A stretch of 64,000 nucleotides of DNA from Chlorobiota bacterium. GTDB taxonomy: Bacteria > Bacteroidota > Bacteroidia > Bacteroidales > F082. The notes under the pieces were generated by a model. The model was not told where the DNA came from. It searched no databases and worked only from the letters and a program-made list of their open reading frames with translations. The stretch covers positions 1 through 64,000 of the forward strand of contig JAADIS010000005.1 of NCBI GenBank assembly GCA_013151215.1, read 5' to 3'. A program made the translations under genes and the position numbers. Of the stretch, positions 51,835-61,559 are shown in pieces. Every line of letters begins with the position of its first letter. Within the stretch, counting starts at the first letter, position 1.

Positions 51835-52782
51835 TTATTCCATTTGCAAACTTAATTCTAATTTCTTCATCAATAAATCATAGTGGTGATTTTCTGACTT
51901 ATTTTTAAGTTTTTTAAGAGCATTCTCGACTTTATCTTGCTGCCAATCGTTTTTCAAAACAGCCAGGCCCGGAATTCCGGTCTTAATTATCTCGTCTCCC
52001 TCGTACTTTTGCTCTATAAGTTTTTCTCCTGCCTTAGCACCTATCAATCTGATTTTAATATCTTTACCCGACTTCTTTATCATTTCCGCGGCCAAATCGG
52101 CGATATTTGTATTTTCGTTTGCCATAATAAAAACATCACCTGGCTTTGAGTATGTCATACAATTGGAAAGCAGTTCCGCAGCCTTGTCCCTCTCAATGAA
52201 CCTTCTTTCCATTCTTGCATCTGTAATCGTTATAGGCCCACCCGAGATTAATTGTTTTTTGAATAATTCAGTAACGGAGCCGGGGCTGCCGGGAACATTA
52301 GGCATCCGAAAAGAAACCATCTTGCACTTGCCCCCGGTTTGGTTTCGTAAATATATCTCCGACAGATATTTAGTCAGGCCAACTACCGACTCGGCCTCCC
52401 TGGCAAGATTTGACGAAACCGCCATAAAACTTTTTACGGAATGTTTTATGCATAGATCCGCCAGCATTTTGGTGCCGAAATAATTTGTTCTGACAGCCAA
52501 GATGGGGTTTTCTTCTGCGGGGCCCAGCCTTGTTATTGCAGCAAGATGAAACACATAGTCGGGCTGGTGTTTTTTAAACAATGCATCTTGTCTTGCAAAA
52601 TCAAGCAGGTCGGCGGTTTCATAAACCAATGCCGGGCCATGAAGCAACTTGCTGCTTCTTGGGCGTTGGCACGCGACAATTTTGTTATTGGCGCTTGACA
52701 GCAGATGCCTTATAAGCTGTTTGCCGATAAAGCTCCCGGCTCCGCTGACCAGGATTTTAGAATCATAATTATCAGTCATCAT
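51835..52782 (-). CDS. NAD-dependent epimerase/dehydratase
   Basis: This 315-residue Rossmann-fold protein of the extended SDR type starts with KILVSGAGSFIGKQLIRHLL. The catalytic Tyr-x3-Lys is less clear: the expected YxxxK region may be SEIYLRNQT or VGLTKYLSEIYL. It could be a sugar-nucleotide epimerase or ketoreductase, but substrate cannot be named. It starts at 52782 in the same direction as the GATase-like gene, 11 bases apart. Confidence 0.8.
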   Translation of the reverse strand: MMTDNYDSKILVSGAGSFIGKQLIRHLLSSANNKIVACQRPRSSKLLHGPALVYETADLLDFARQDALFKKHQPDYVFHLAAITRLGPAEENPILAVRTNYFGTKMLADLCIKHSVKSFMAVSSNLAREAESVVGLTKYLSEIYLRNQTGGKCKMVSFRMPNVPGSPGSVTELFKKQLISGGPITITDARMERRFIERDKAAELLSNCMTYSKPGDVFIMANENTNIADLAAEMIKKSGKDIKIRLIGAKAGEKLIEQKYEGDEIIKTGIPGLAVLKNDWQQDKVENALKKLKNKSENHHYDLLMKKLELSLQME

Positions 52783-52858
52783 TATTGCAAAATTATTAAT
52801 TTGGGCAAACCGTCAAATAATAATAGCCAATTTACTTTTTAAAGAAAATGAAAAAAAT

Positions 52859-52866
52859 TACTTTTG
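52859..52866 (+). promoter_or_regulatory. -7 promoter box of gcvT
   Basis: TACTTTTG is a perfect TAnnTTTG, 107 bases before the gcvT ATG. That leaves room for a leader, though I see no glycine riboswitch motif. Confidence 0.4.
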
Positions 52867-52973
52867 CCGCATCTTTTAAGATAAGAATGAAATCAACAAT
52901 TAATTTCTATTGTTTAAAAGACTAAATAAAAATCTGGCAAGATATTTTTCTTGGCTTAATAAAATTTCAAAGT

Positions 52974-54059
52974 ATGAAAAAGACTGCTTTAAATGATGTT
53001 CACCGCCGTTTGGGCGGTAAAATGGTTGAGTTTGCCGGTTTCGATATGCCTGTTCAGTTTGAGGGAATTAATGCTGAGCATGAAACAGTTAGAACCAAAT
53101 TAGGTGTTTTCGACGTTTCGCACATGGGTGAGTTTTGGGTAGAAGGCGAAAATGCTTTTTCCCTCGTTCAAAAAATATCCACCAACGATGTTGCCGCTCT
53201 AACTGACGGAAAAGTACAGTACTCGTGTTTCCCTAACGGCAAGGGCGGAATTGTTGATGATTTCCTTTGCTATCGTTTTGGTACTGAAAGATATTTGTTG
53301 GTGGTAAATGCTTCCAACATCGATAAAGATTGGGCAAACCTTACTAAGCACAACACTTCCGATGCTAAAATCAAGAATGTTTCCGATGAGACCTCACAAC
53401 TTGCCGTTCAAGGGCCGCTGGCTTTAAAAGCCATGCAGAAACTGACATCGGAAAACATTGTCGGCATGGAGTATTATACTTTCAAGGAAATTGAATTTGC
53501 CGGAGTAGGGGATGTATTGTTCTCGACCACTGGTTATACCGGTTCGGGCGGATGCGAACTGTATTTCCCTAACGACGAAGCCGAACATATCTTTAATGCC
53601 GTAATGGAGGCAGGCGAGGAATTCGGAATAAAGCCAATTGGGCTTGGCGCGCGCGACACCCTTCGGCTGGAGTCCGGTTTTTGCCTCTATGGAAATGAGA
53701 TCAACGACTCAACTTCGCCAATTGCGGCAGGGCTTGGCTGGATAACTAAATTTGTGGATGGAAACGATTTTATCGATAGGAAGATCTTTGAAGCGCAAAA
53801 AACAAATGGCGTTCCTCGTCGTTTGAAAGGTTTCGTGATGGTAGATCGTGCTATTCCGCGCCACGATTACGAAGTTTGTGATGAAAACGGCGATGTTATC
53901 GGTAAGGTTACCTCAGGGACAATGTCGCCAATGATCAAGAAGGGCATAGGCATGGCCTATATTGATAAAGGATACTGGAAAGAAGGCTCTGAAATTTATG
54001 TCAGGGTAAGGAACAAACTTGTTAAAGCAGTGGTGAAAAAGCCGCCATTCTTCAAATAG
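52974..54059 (+). CDS. gcvT: Glycine cleavage T protein (aminomethyltransferase)
   Basis: GcvT transfers the methylene group from lipoyl-H protein to tetrahydrofolate, releasing ammonia. The 361-residue protein shows MVEFAGFDMPVQFEGI, FDVSHMGEFWVEG, GVGDVLFSTTGYTGSGGCELYFP, GLGARDTLRLESGFCLYGNE and the C-terminal GTMSPMIKKGIGMAYID. Length and ends are normal. The other gcv genes are not adjacent. A strong terminator follows, so it is monocistronic. Confidence 0.96.
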   Translation: MKKTALNDVHRRLGGKMVEFAGFDMPVQFEGINAEHETVRTKLGVFDVSHMGEFWVEGENAFSLVQKISTNDVAALTDGKVQYSCFPNGKGGIVDDFLCYRFGTERYLLVVNASNIDKDWANLTKHNTSDAKIKNVSDETSQLAVQGPLALKAMQKLTSENIVGMEYYTFKEIEFAGVGDVLFSTTGYTGSGGCELYFPNDEAEHIFNAVMEAGEEFGIKPIGLGARDTLRLESGFCLYGNEINDSTSPIAAGLGWITKFVDGNDFIDRKIFEAQKTNGVPRRLKGFVMVDRAIPRHDYEVCDENGDVIGKVTSGTMSPMIKKGIGMAYIDKGYWKEGSEIYVRVRNKLVKAVVKKPPFFK

Positions 54060-54080
54060 TATATCATTATGAGATATTTT

Positions 54081-54115
54081 AAGCCTTCGGTCACTTTGTC
54101 CGAAGGCTTTTTTTT
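54081..54115 (+). terminator. Rho-independent terminator of gcvT
   Basis: AAGCCTTCGG (54081-54090) and CCGAAGGCTT (54100-54109) form a perfect 10-bp stem, with a run of Ts. Confidence 0.92.
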
Positions 54116-54151
54116 GTAATTTTATGCCAAGCAAATATCAAATTATTCATC

Positions 54152-56041
54152 ATGAAAAAAATTTCTGCAATATTTCTATGGTTCCTGATCCCGGTTTACG
54201 TCTTTCCACAAACCAACATAAGCCCATCTTATGCAATACATAAAAACCGACACCCTTCCTCAACCCTTAGCAATACTGAAACGCTTAATAATATCGGGTT
54301 TAGGGATACAATAAAGCATGACTGGCTGAATTATATTGATATACCAATGGTTTACAGCGATTTGCCACAAGGGGCCGCAGCAAAGGCAACTGCATACAGG
54401 AATCGTTTCAGCCTGCCATCCGGCTTTCCTGCCATCGAAGTTTTTAATTCCGATAATCCGGGGCCTGGATATTATATTATGAACAGGATGAGCCAGGACC
54501 CACAAATCCCCTTTTATCTTATCATAATGGACACTGTTGGTTTCCCGGTGTTTTATAGGGAATTTGCGTACCCCAATTTTATAAGTGATTTTAGTTTTAA
54601 CGAAGAGACAGGATACCTCACCTATTTTTCAGGAATCGACCAAGTTTATTATAGTCTGGATAGTTCCTACCAGATAAACAACGTTTATGAAGCAAAAAAT
54701 GGCTATCTGGCTGACGGCCATGAATTAAGGCTATGGGAGGACGGGTCGTATTGGTTGATGATCTATGATGATCGGATTGTTGATATGAGCCAAATAGTGC
54801 CTGGTGGCCAAGTGGATGCAGTAGTTACCGGTTTGATAGTGCAACATATTGATGATCAGGGCAATGTTTTATTCCAATGGAAAAGTATGGATCATATTCC
54901 GATTACCGATGCTGATACTGCCATCGTAAATCTTCTTGCAAATGGAATTGATTATGTGCATGGAAATGCACTTGATTTTGACTATGACAGCAATCTGCTG
55001 ATCTCCTCAAGGAATCTGAGCGAAATAACAAAGGTGGATATTTCTACAGGTAATATTATGTGGCGCTTGGGTGGTAGCCAAAACCAATTTCAGTTTATCG
55101 GAGACAGCATTCTTTTTTCTGCCCAGCACCATATACGTTACCGCGGAGATAATTTATATAGTATTTACGATAACGGTTTCGGAAGAAGTTTCAAATTCTC
55201 AAGGGGGGTAACATACGAACTTGATACTAATGCAATGACAGCTACGCTTGTGGGCGATTTAAATCATCTTGATTCCTTGGTTTTTTCCCCTTTTATGGGC
55301 AGCAACTCAATAGGGCCTTCCAATGAACATGTTCTTGGATGGAGCTATAATAATAAGCGTTATGTACTTACGGAATTTGATAGCCTTTATAATATAAGCC
55401 TGGAGATTAGAAGTATCGATACATTTGGCTTTGTGTCATATAGAGCAGTAAAACATCTTTGGCAAACAAATGCTATCAGTTTCGATCAGGACGAATATTT
55501 CATCGATCAGATACACGTCAACGAGACTTCCCTTCTCGATATTGAGATAAGAAATAACCTGGCAGATGATTTTGTGCTGAATGGTTTCTTTTCGACCGAT
55601 ACTGCCTTTACGCTTGTTGATGAGCTTCCAATTACGCTTTCGCCCGGGGAGGCTAAAAACCTGCAATTGCTGTTCCATCCCCTGGAAGAACGAAAATATA
55701 CTTCCGCGATCTCGTTTTATAGCGATGGACAGCAAGAGCGAATAGCAAAGCAGTTTAGGGTGAATACCGCTTTGGTGTTGGGGTATTACGAGAGTGTTTC
55801 TTTAAGCAGCTCCATCGACATCTGGCCCAACCCTGCCAAAAATATACTTAATCTAGAAAGCAAGGGTTCAAATATCCAATTGATACAAATATTCGACAAT
55901 TTAGGAAGGCTGGTAATCCTGAAGCCAAATCTGAGCACGAATTCCGTGGCCATTGATGTGTCAGCTCTCAAAAAAGGAGTTTATATAGTTGATATCCAAA
56001 GTGATAAGACTAAAGTCCGTAAAACTTTAATTGTGGAATAA
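54152..56041 (+). CDS. Arylsulfotransferase-like protein with T9SS sorting domain
   Basis: This 629-residue exported protein has a signal peptide (MKKISAIFLWFLIPVYVFPQ). Residues about 95-440 match the arylsulfotransferase (ASST) beta-propeller, with DGHELRLWEDGSYWLMIYDD, DYVHGNALDFDYDSNLLIS and NIMWRLGG. Then a beta-sandwich linker (about 465-560) and a T9SS tail (IDIWPNPAKNILNLES, IFDNLGRLVIL, LKKGVYIVDI) end the protein. ASST enzymes transfer sulfate between phenols. Here the residue pattern HGN, HEL and QHH histidines is kept, so activity is possible but not proven. The T9SS tail predicts cell-surface or secreted action. Confidence 0.85.
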   Translation: MKKISAIFLWFLIPVYVFPQTNISPSYAIHKNRHPSSTLSNTETLNNIGFRDTIKHDWLNYIDIPMVYSDLPQGAAAKATAYRNRFSLPSGFPAIEVFNSDNPGPGYYIMNRMSQDPQIPFYLIIMDTVGFPVFYREFAYPNFISDFSFNEETGYLTYFSGIDQVYYSLDSSYQINNVYEAKNGYLADGHELRLWEDGSYWLMIYDDRIVDMSQIVPGGQVDAVVTGLIVQHIDDQGNVLFQWKSMDHIPITDADTAIVNLLANGIDYVHGNALDFDYDSNLLISSRNLSEITKVDISTGNIMWRLGGSQNQFQFIGDSILFSAQHHIRYRGDNLYSIYDNGFGRSFKFSRGVTYELDTNAMTATLVGDLNHLDSLVFSPFMGSNSIGPSNEHVLGWSYNNKRYVLTEFDSLYNISLEIRSIDTFGFVSYRAVKHLWQTNAISFDQDEYFIDQIHVNETSLLDIEIRNNLADDFVLNGFFSTDTAFTLVDELPITLSPGEAKNLQLLFHPLEERKYTSAISFYSDGQQERIAKQFRVNTALVLGYYESVSLSSSIDIWPNPAKNILNLESKGSNIQLIQIFDNLGRLVILKPNLSTNSVAIDVSALKKGVYIVDIQSDKTKVRKTLIVE

Positions 56042-56055
56042 GCTTGATTTATTAT

Positions 56056-56075
56056 AAACCCGTAACTTTGGGTTT
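56056..56075 (+). terminator. Possible terminator after the sulfotransferase-like gene
   Basis: AAACCC and GGGTTT form a six-pair stem around a short loop, followed by a T-rich but interrupted tract. It is weaker than the other terminators in the window. Confidence 0.45.
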
Positions 56076-56291
56076 CCTTTATAGTTTCTAGCCGGTTCTT
56101 AGTCAAAGAAAATTTCTGTTTGCTTTCTTGTCCGGGAACCCTTTCAGGGAATGGGCGTTGCCTGTCTGAATTATAATGGCCGTTGCCCAACCTTGTGATA
56201 TCTATGCCCTACAGGCAAAAAAACCTTTGGCTATCCGAGCAAAAACGAAATGAAAGAAGTTAGTGGTTTGTTCGGTCGCGGGAGACGGCAA

Positions 56292-57968
56292 CTATTGCTT
56301 TATGAATTTTCTGATGATCACATCATCATTGGTTTTGGCCATTATGAAATACAAACCCGGCTTTAACAGGCCAATATCCATTGTTACACAATCTCGATTA
56401 TTGTTTTCTGTTTGTTTTACTATACTGCCAAGATTGTTATAAATATAAATGTCTGTGAATAATTCGGCCGATTTTATCGATATAGAGGAGGTAGCCGGGT
56501 TAGGGTAAAGAGCAACCCAACTTTTCTCAGACTCATTATTACCAGTAATAAATACACAAGTCGTGTCCTCAGCCGGGATATTAAGATTAAATGCAAAATC
56601 AGAAATACATGTGTCGGAATTAAATGCCCATACGCCATTTACTTGATAGCATATTCCAAAATAAAGTGAACTATCAGGAAAAGTAATATGGCTTTGAAAA
56701 TGAAGATAATGTTTTAAAGTGTCATCAAAATCAACAAAATCAGTGAAAGAAAAGGTAGGCTCTTGTCCAACTTTCCTGAAAACATTAAAACCCAATAAAG
56801 TATTTGGATCCAAAACAGCAGAGGCATGAGCGCTCACTTTTATATTCCAGTTATAATCCAAACCAAAGTCGGATAAGTTATCCCAACCGCTATTATCAAG
56901 TTTGATTTTATCCCCGTAACCAGAAGTTGCCGGCCCGTTATCTGTTCCTAAAATATATTTTGATGGTATCGGATTTACAATTTCATACCCAAACCAATAT
57001 TCAGTATTCTTAAGAATGATAATAGGTGTAGAAATATCGACCGTGGTCCATTCTCCTGATAATGGATTTTCGACAGTATCGGAATATATCTCGCTTACAG
57101 CATTTTGGCCTATCCATATCTTAATTATAGCAAAATCAAAACCACTATCATTCAGAAAGATACTGAGGCTTTCAATAGTGTCATTTTCATATTTGTTTAA
57201 ACTTCCCTGATCATACCTTATAGCGCAATAAGCATTTTGAGTGTCATCCAAGCTAAGTGCGGAATAATTTGATCCATCACCATATTTTAATGTGTCTTCT
57301 TGCTCAAAAACCGATTCAGGTGCGTTCCATTCTACTTCTGCGCCAAAATCATCTAAATGAAAAACAATATCCAAGGTCAAATCCTCCGGTGCGTCGCATT
57401 CCCTATAAACCTCTATATTATCGATAAACCAATCTAAGATGTTCATCGAGTTTTGGCCCGTGGCCTCAAACTTAAATTGAAAAACCTGCCCAATCGAATA
57501 ATCCTTAATATCATAAGTGTGGGTTTCCCAATCGAAACTGCCCGTATTGCTCAGGCTGTCAATGGTATGCCAGCCAGTGGAATCTTTTACCTTGATTTTA
57601 AGATATTCGCTCCCGTTATTGTTGTAGTCGTCGAGCTTAAGGTCGAATTTTAGGTAAACATGCCCGACTTTAATATTCTGTGCATCGATGGTGTTGCTAA
57701 GCAAACTTGATGAGTAATTAGATAAAACTCCTGTACGGTGAAATTTTGCTGAAGGCTTTTCGTTGCCGTTCTGGGAATCAATCTTCCAGTTGTCGCTGCC
57801 CGTTTGCCATAGGTTGCTGGTGAAGTTTCCATAATGCCAATCTTCGGTGAATGGGAGATAGAAACCGCTTTCAGGCTTTGATAATTGATCTTGAGCCATT
57901 GAGGCTAAGCTAAAAAAGGAAAGTAAACTGTAGGCAGCAAACAAGCGAAGATAATTTAGGGCTTTCAT
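56292..57968 (-). CDS. T9SS type A secreted protein, MAM-like, paralogue 1
   Basis: This 558-residue exported protein has a signal peptide ending SLASMAQ. A MAM/jellyroll-like N-terminal region (about 35-190) has WHTIDSLSNTGSFDWETHTYDI and LDWFIDNIEVYRECDAPEDL. A second beta module (about 195-375) contains EYWFGYEIVNP, then a fibronectin-like segment (FNVFRKVGQEP). The T9SS tail reads ALYPNPATSSISI and LLKPGLYFIMAKT. It shares this whole layout with the next gene, 27 bases upstream, so the two arose by duplication. Ligand or substrate unknown. Confidence 0.85.
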   Translation of the reverse strand: MKALNYLRLFAAYSLLSFFSLASMAQDQLSKPESGFYLPFTEDWHYGNFTSNLWQTGSDNWKIDSQNGNEKPSAKFHRTGVLSNYSSSLLSNTIDAQNIKVGHVYLKFDLKLDDYNNNGSEYLKIKVKDSTGWHTIDSLSNTGSFDWETHTYDIKDYSIGQVFQFKFEATGQNSMNILDWFIDNIEVYRECDAPEDLTLDIVFHLDDFGAEVEWNAPESVFEQEDTLKYGDGSNYSALSLDDTQNAYCAIRYDQGSLNKYENDTIESLSIFLNDSGFDFAIIKIWIGQNAVSEIYSDTVENPLSGEWTTVDISTPIIILKNTEYWFGYEIVNPIPSKYILGTDNGPATSGYGDKIKLDNSGWDNLSDFGLDYNWNIKVSAHASAVLDPNTLLGFNVFRKVGQEPTFSFTDFVDFDDTLKHYLHFQSHITFPDSSLYFGICYQVNGVWAFNSDTCISDFAFNLNIPAEDTTCVFITGNNESEKSWVALYPNPATSSISIKSAELFTDIYIYNNLGSIVKQTENNNRDCVTMDIGLLKPGLYFIMAKTNDDVIIRKFIKQ

Positions 57969-57995
57969 AATAAACGATTTATGAACGTAATTGTT

Positions 57996-59657
57996 TTAAT
58001 ATAAGACAAACTTATCGCTAAACACCCTTACTCCCGACTTTATTTTAATTATATAAATACCTTTTTTGTAATCGCTTAATACTAATTGAATTTGAGATTT
58101 CTTCCCGCCCTCGAAACTGCCGATATTCTTACCTTCAATATCAAAGATCATAATTTCATCAATTGGAACTTGGGAATTGATGTTTAAAACTGAAATTGTC
58201 GGATTTGGATAGACGGTAAGTCCCGGTTCGTGGTGCGACAGTATTTTAGTTACGAATATCATTACAAAATCATCGTCGCTATTCGGTGCGTAGGCAGGCA
58301 GCGATTCGTAGGTTATGGGTGGAACACATGAATTATCGGTATATTGATTTGTTAGTTTATACCAATAGGGAGTTTGGAAATCGACACTTGGATATTTGTC
58401 GAAATATGAATTTTCTTCTGCATTTTTGTAATCAATATGTTTTAATAGTGAATACTCATCGCTATCATCATCTTTCCTGTAAATATTATATCCATCATGA
58501 GTAAGATATACACCCTCGTTAAAATCCAGAAACAGACTCCAGTTGCCATCCATATTATAATTCGACAAGGTATCCCAATATGTTTGATCACCGTTTTTAA
58601 ACAAGTTCCCGTATCCAATTACAGGGCCTTCCATTTCAAGGCCGGCAGGGAACGTATTAGCGGCCTGCCCGTAAACAGTATAGCCAAACCATAATTTAGA
58701 TGTATCGTATAGCATCAGGGGCGGACTTATAAAAAATGAACAAACCTCACCTTCAAATGCATAAATGCTAATGTTCTTTGAATATTGAAGAATATCCCCG
58801 TCGGAGCCTCTCCATATCTTAAAAACCAAGCTGTCGAAATCAATATCTTGAACATAAGTTCTTATACGTGTAAGCGGCAAACTATCAGCATCATAAGCTA
58901 GTGAATCCCATTTTGCTGCCCATGACCATGTTTCCTGTGAGCTTGAGCCAACACCAGTATTGCCTTCAAACCAGGGCCATTCACACCAGGTGATCGGGGC
59001 AGTGCTCCCAACTGGCTGTTCATCAATCCATTGCAGTTTTACCCCAAAACTGTCGGCATCCCAATAATAATCACCCATTATGTCCTTAGGGGCAATGGCT
59101 CCGTTGTAAACGAATATGTTGTCGAGTCCCCAGTATTCGCCTGCTGATGAGTTTAACCCGCTTATGCGAAAGCGTATTTTAAAATAGTTATGTGTGAGCA
59201 GGGGAGTTATGTCCTTTTTCCGGGTTTCCCATATATGACTTATTTGAGAAATCCCCATAATAGTGTGCCATTCAACGGAATCGAAAACTTCCACAAACAT
59301 TTTCTCAAGCAAGCTGCTGTCGTCGGCATGCATGTTTAAGTCGAATTTTAATGAAACAAAGCCTTCTTCACCAATATTGGCCATGGAAATCCAATTGCTT
59401 GTCAGCCGGCAGTTATAAACACCGCTTATTTCAGGATATCCGCTAAACCTGACCGAGGGAGATGGCATACCTTCATCTGGGATCATGCCCCAATTGTCGC
59501 AATCTATTGTCCAATTGTTAGTTTCAAGGGAGCCATCCGTAAAACGCTCAATAAACGGAAAGTCAAGAGTATCCGTTGTTTGAGCGTTTAAACCGTAAGA
59601 AAACAATAGCATTATCATTATGAGGTTAACAAACTTCCAGATCTCAATATGCTTCAT
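57996..59657 (-). CDS. T9SS type A secreted protein, MAM-like, paralogue 2
   Basis: This 553-residue exported protein has the same order as its downstream neighbour: a signal peptide ending GLNAQ, an N-terminal MAM-like region (SVRFSGYPEISGVYNC, VEWHTIMGISQISHIWETRKKDI, WGLDNIFVYNGAIAPKDI), a second beta module (KLWFGYTVYGQ), a linker (YNIYRKDDDSDEY) and a T9SS tail (TVYPNPTISVLNINS, YKKGIYIIKIKSG). The shared order of small motifs suggests an old tandem duplication. The two genes are likely co-transcribed. Function unknown. Confidence 0.85.
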   Translation of the reverse strand: MKHIEIWKFVNLIMIMLLFSYGLNAQTTDTLDFPFIERFTDGSLETNNWTIDCDNWGMIPDEGMPSPSVRFSGYPEISGVYNCRLTSNWISMANIGEEGFVSLKFDLNMHADDSSLLEKMFVEVFDSVEWHTIMGISQISHIWETRKKDITPLLTHNYFKIRFRISGLNSSAGEYWGLDNIFVYNGAIAPKDIMGDYYWDADSFGVKLQWIDEQPVGSTAPITWCEWPWFEGNTGVGSSSQETWSWAAKWDSLAYDADSLPLTRIRTYVQDIDFDSLVFKIWRGSDGDILQYSKNISIYAFEGEVCSFFISPPLMLYDTSKLWFGYTVYGQAANTFPAGLEMEGPVIGYGNLFKNGDQTYWDTLSNYNMDGNWSLFLDFNEGVYLTHDGYNIYRKDDDSDEYSLLKHIDYKNAEENSYFDKYPSVDFQTPYWYKLTNQYTDNSCVPPITYESLPAYAPNSDDDFVMIFVTKILSHHEPGLTVYPNPTISVLNINSQVPIDEIMIFDIEGKNIGSFEGGKKSQIQLVLSDYKKGIYIIKIKSGVRVFSDKFVLY

Positions 59658-59699
59658 TATTTTTAATTTGGAAGCCCTAAAATTAATAAAAAATAAGAT

Positions 59700-59707
59700 T
59701 ACTTTTG
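59700..59707 (+). promoter_or_regulatory. -7 promoter box of typA
   Basis: TACTTTTG is a perfect TAnnTTTG, 46 bases before the typA ATG. Confidence 0.45.
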
Positions 59708-59753
59708 CAGCCGCTTTGCGAAATGTTAAATTAGACTAATTCATACTATTAAA

Positions 59754-61553
59754 ATGCAGAATATAAGGAATATAGCAATAATCGCCCACGTTGACCACGG
59801 CAAGACTACCTTGGTTGACCGTATGCTTCATCAGGTTAAGCTTTTCAGGGAAAACCAGGACATGGGCGATTTGATACTCGACAGCAATGATCTCGAACGT
59901 GAAAGGGGAATTACTATTCTTTCAAAAAACGTTTCGGTACGCTATAAGGATGTTAAAATCAATATCATCGATACCCCCGGCCACTCCGATTTCGGCGGTG
60001 AGGTTGAGAGGGTGTTGAACATGGCCGACGGTGTCCTTCTGGTTGTGGATGCCTTTGAAGGCCCTATGCCTCAAACCCGTTTCGTGCTGCAAAAGGCCAT
60101 CGACCTGAAACTCAAGCCGATAGTGGTGATAAACAAGGTTGACAAACCAAACTGCCGCCCCGACGAGGTCCATGAGCTGGTTTTCGACCTGATGTTTAAT
60201 TTGGGCGCTACCGAAGACCAACTTGATTTCCCGGTTGTTTATGGTTCATCAAAAAACGGGTGGATGTCGGACGACTGGAAGAAACAAACCGACGACGTAT
60301 CGCATTTGCTAGATATGATCATTGAGTATATTCCTGCCGCAAAATACATTGACGGGACTCCGCAAATGCAAATCACATCGTTGGATTACTCTTCCTTTGT
60401 AGGACGTATTGCCGTGGGAAGGTTGATAAGAGGAAAACTAAAAATGGGCATGAACGTCTCGCTGGTCAAACGCGACGGAACGTTAAAAAAGTCGAAAATA
60501 AAAGAGCTTTACCGCTTTGAGGGTCTTGGGAAAGAAAAGGTGAAAACGGAAGTTGAGGCCGGCGACATAGTTGCCATCATGGGGCTGGAAGATTTTGAGA
60601 TAGGGGATACCGTTGCCGATGCTGAAAAGCCGGAGGGCCTGCCATCAATTAAAATTGATGAACCAACAATGAGCATGCTGTTTACCATCAACAATTCGCC
60701 CTTTTTCGGCAAGGAAGGCAAATATGTTACATCCCGCCATATAAGGGAGAGATTGTTCCTGGAAACAGAAAAGAACCTTGCGCTAAGGGTTGAGGAAACG
60801 GCTTCTTCCGACTCATACCTTGTTTTCGGCCGCGGAATTCTTCACTTATCCATTTTAGTCGAGACCATGCGCCGCGAAGGCTATGAGTTCCAATTGGGCC
60901 AGCCCAAGGTTATCATAAAAGAAATCGATGGCGTTAAGAACGAGCCTATTGAAAGCCTTACCGTTTTAGTTCCAGAGGATTTCAGTGGGCGGGTAATTGA
61001 AATTGTCAGCAACCGTAAAGGTGATTTCCTTAATATGGAGCCTAAGAACGATAGGATGATGCTTGAGTTCAGCATACCTTCACGAGGTATTATAGGGCTG
61101 AGAAACAATTTGTTGACAGCAACGGAAGGCGAGGCTATCATAGCACATCGTTTCGATAGGTTCGAACCGTGGAAAGGTGATTTTGTTGCCAAGAACAATG
61201 GTGCGCTAATAGCCATGGAAACCGGCACGGCCATTCCTTTCGGGATATGGAAGCTAATTGACAGGGGCAAGTTTTATATTCATCCAAACGATGCCATATA
61301 TGCCGGACAGGTTATTGGCGAAAGTACCCGCGCAGGCGACTTGGTAATAAATGTCAACAAAGGGAAAAAGCTCACTAATATGCGCTCCTCCGGCTCCGAC
61401 AATAAGGTTTTGATCCCGCCCCCGATTATTTTCTCGCTTGAAGAATATATGGAAGTTATCAGGAATGACGAATATCTTGAGGTAACACCGCGCTCGCTCC
61501 GTTTGCGCAAGATACTTCTGAACGAAACCGATAGGAAGCGGGCTGCCAGGTAA
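59754..61553 (+). CDS. typA: Ribosome-associated GTPase TypA/BipA
   Basis: This 599-residue translational GTPase is related to EF-G and helps 50S assembly, especially under cold or stress. G motifs: [34 protein letters not shown] and NKVD. The middle has the domain-2 barrel and the C-terminal TypA-specific region ([29 protein letters not shown]-like [10 protein letters not shown]). Length is normal. It ends six bases before the end of the convergent receptor gene. Confidence 0.96.
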   Translation: MQNIRNIAIIAHVDHGKTTLVDRMLHQVKLFRENQDMGDLILDSNDLERERGITILSKNVSVRYKDVKINIIDTPGHSDFGGEVERVLNMADGVLLVVDAFEGPMPQTRFVLQKAIDLKLKPIVVINKVDKPNCRPDEVHELVFDLMFNLGATEDQLDFPVVYGSSKNGWMSDDWKKQTDDVSHLLDMIIEYIPAAKYIDGTPQMQITSLDYSSFVGRIAVGRLIRGKLKMGMNVSLVKRDGTLKKSKIKELYRFEGLGKEKVKTEVEAGDIVAIMGLEDFEIGDTVADAEKPEGLPSIKIDEPTMSMLFTINNSPFFGKEGKYVTSRHIRERLFLETEKNLALRVEETASSDSYLVFGRGILHLSILVETMRREGYEFQLGQPKVIIKEIDGVKNEPIESLTVLVPEDFSGRVIEIVSNRKGDFLNMEPKNDRMMLEFSIPSRGIIGLRNNLLTATEGEAIIAHRFDRFEPWKGDFVAKNNGALIAMETGTAIPFGIWKLIDRGKFYIHPNDAIYAGQVIGESTRAGDLVINVNKGKKLTNMRSSGSDNKVLIPPPIIFSLEEYMEVIRNDEYLEVTPRSLRLRKILLNETDRKRAAR

Positions 61554-61559
61554 GCCAGG

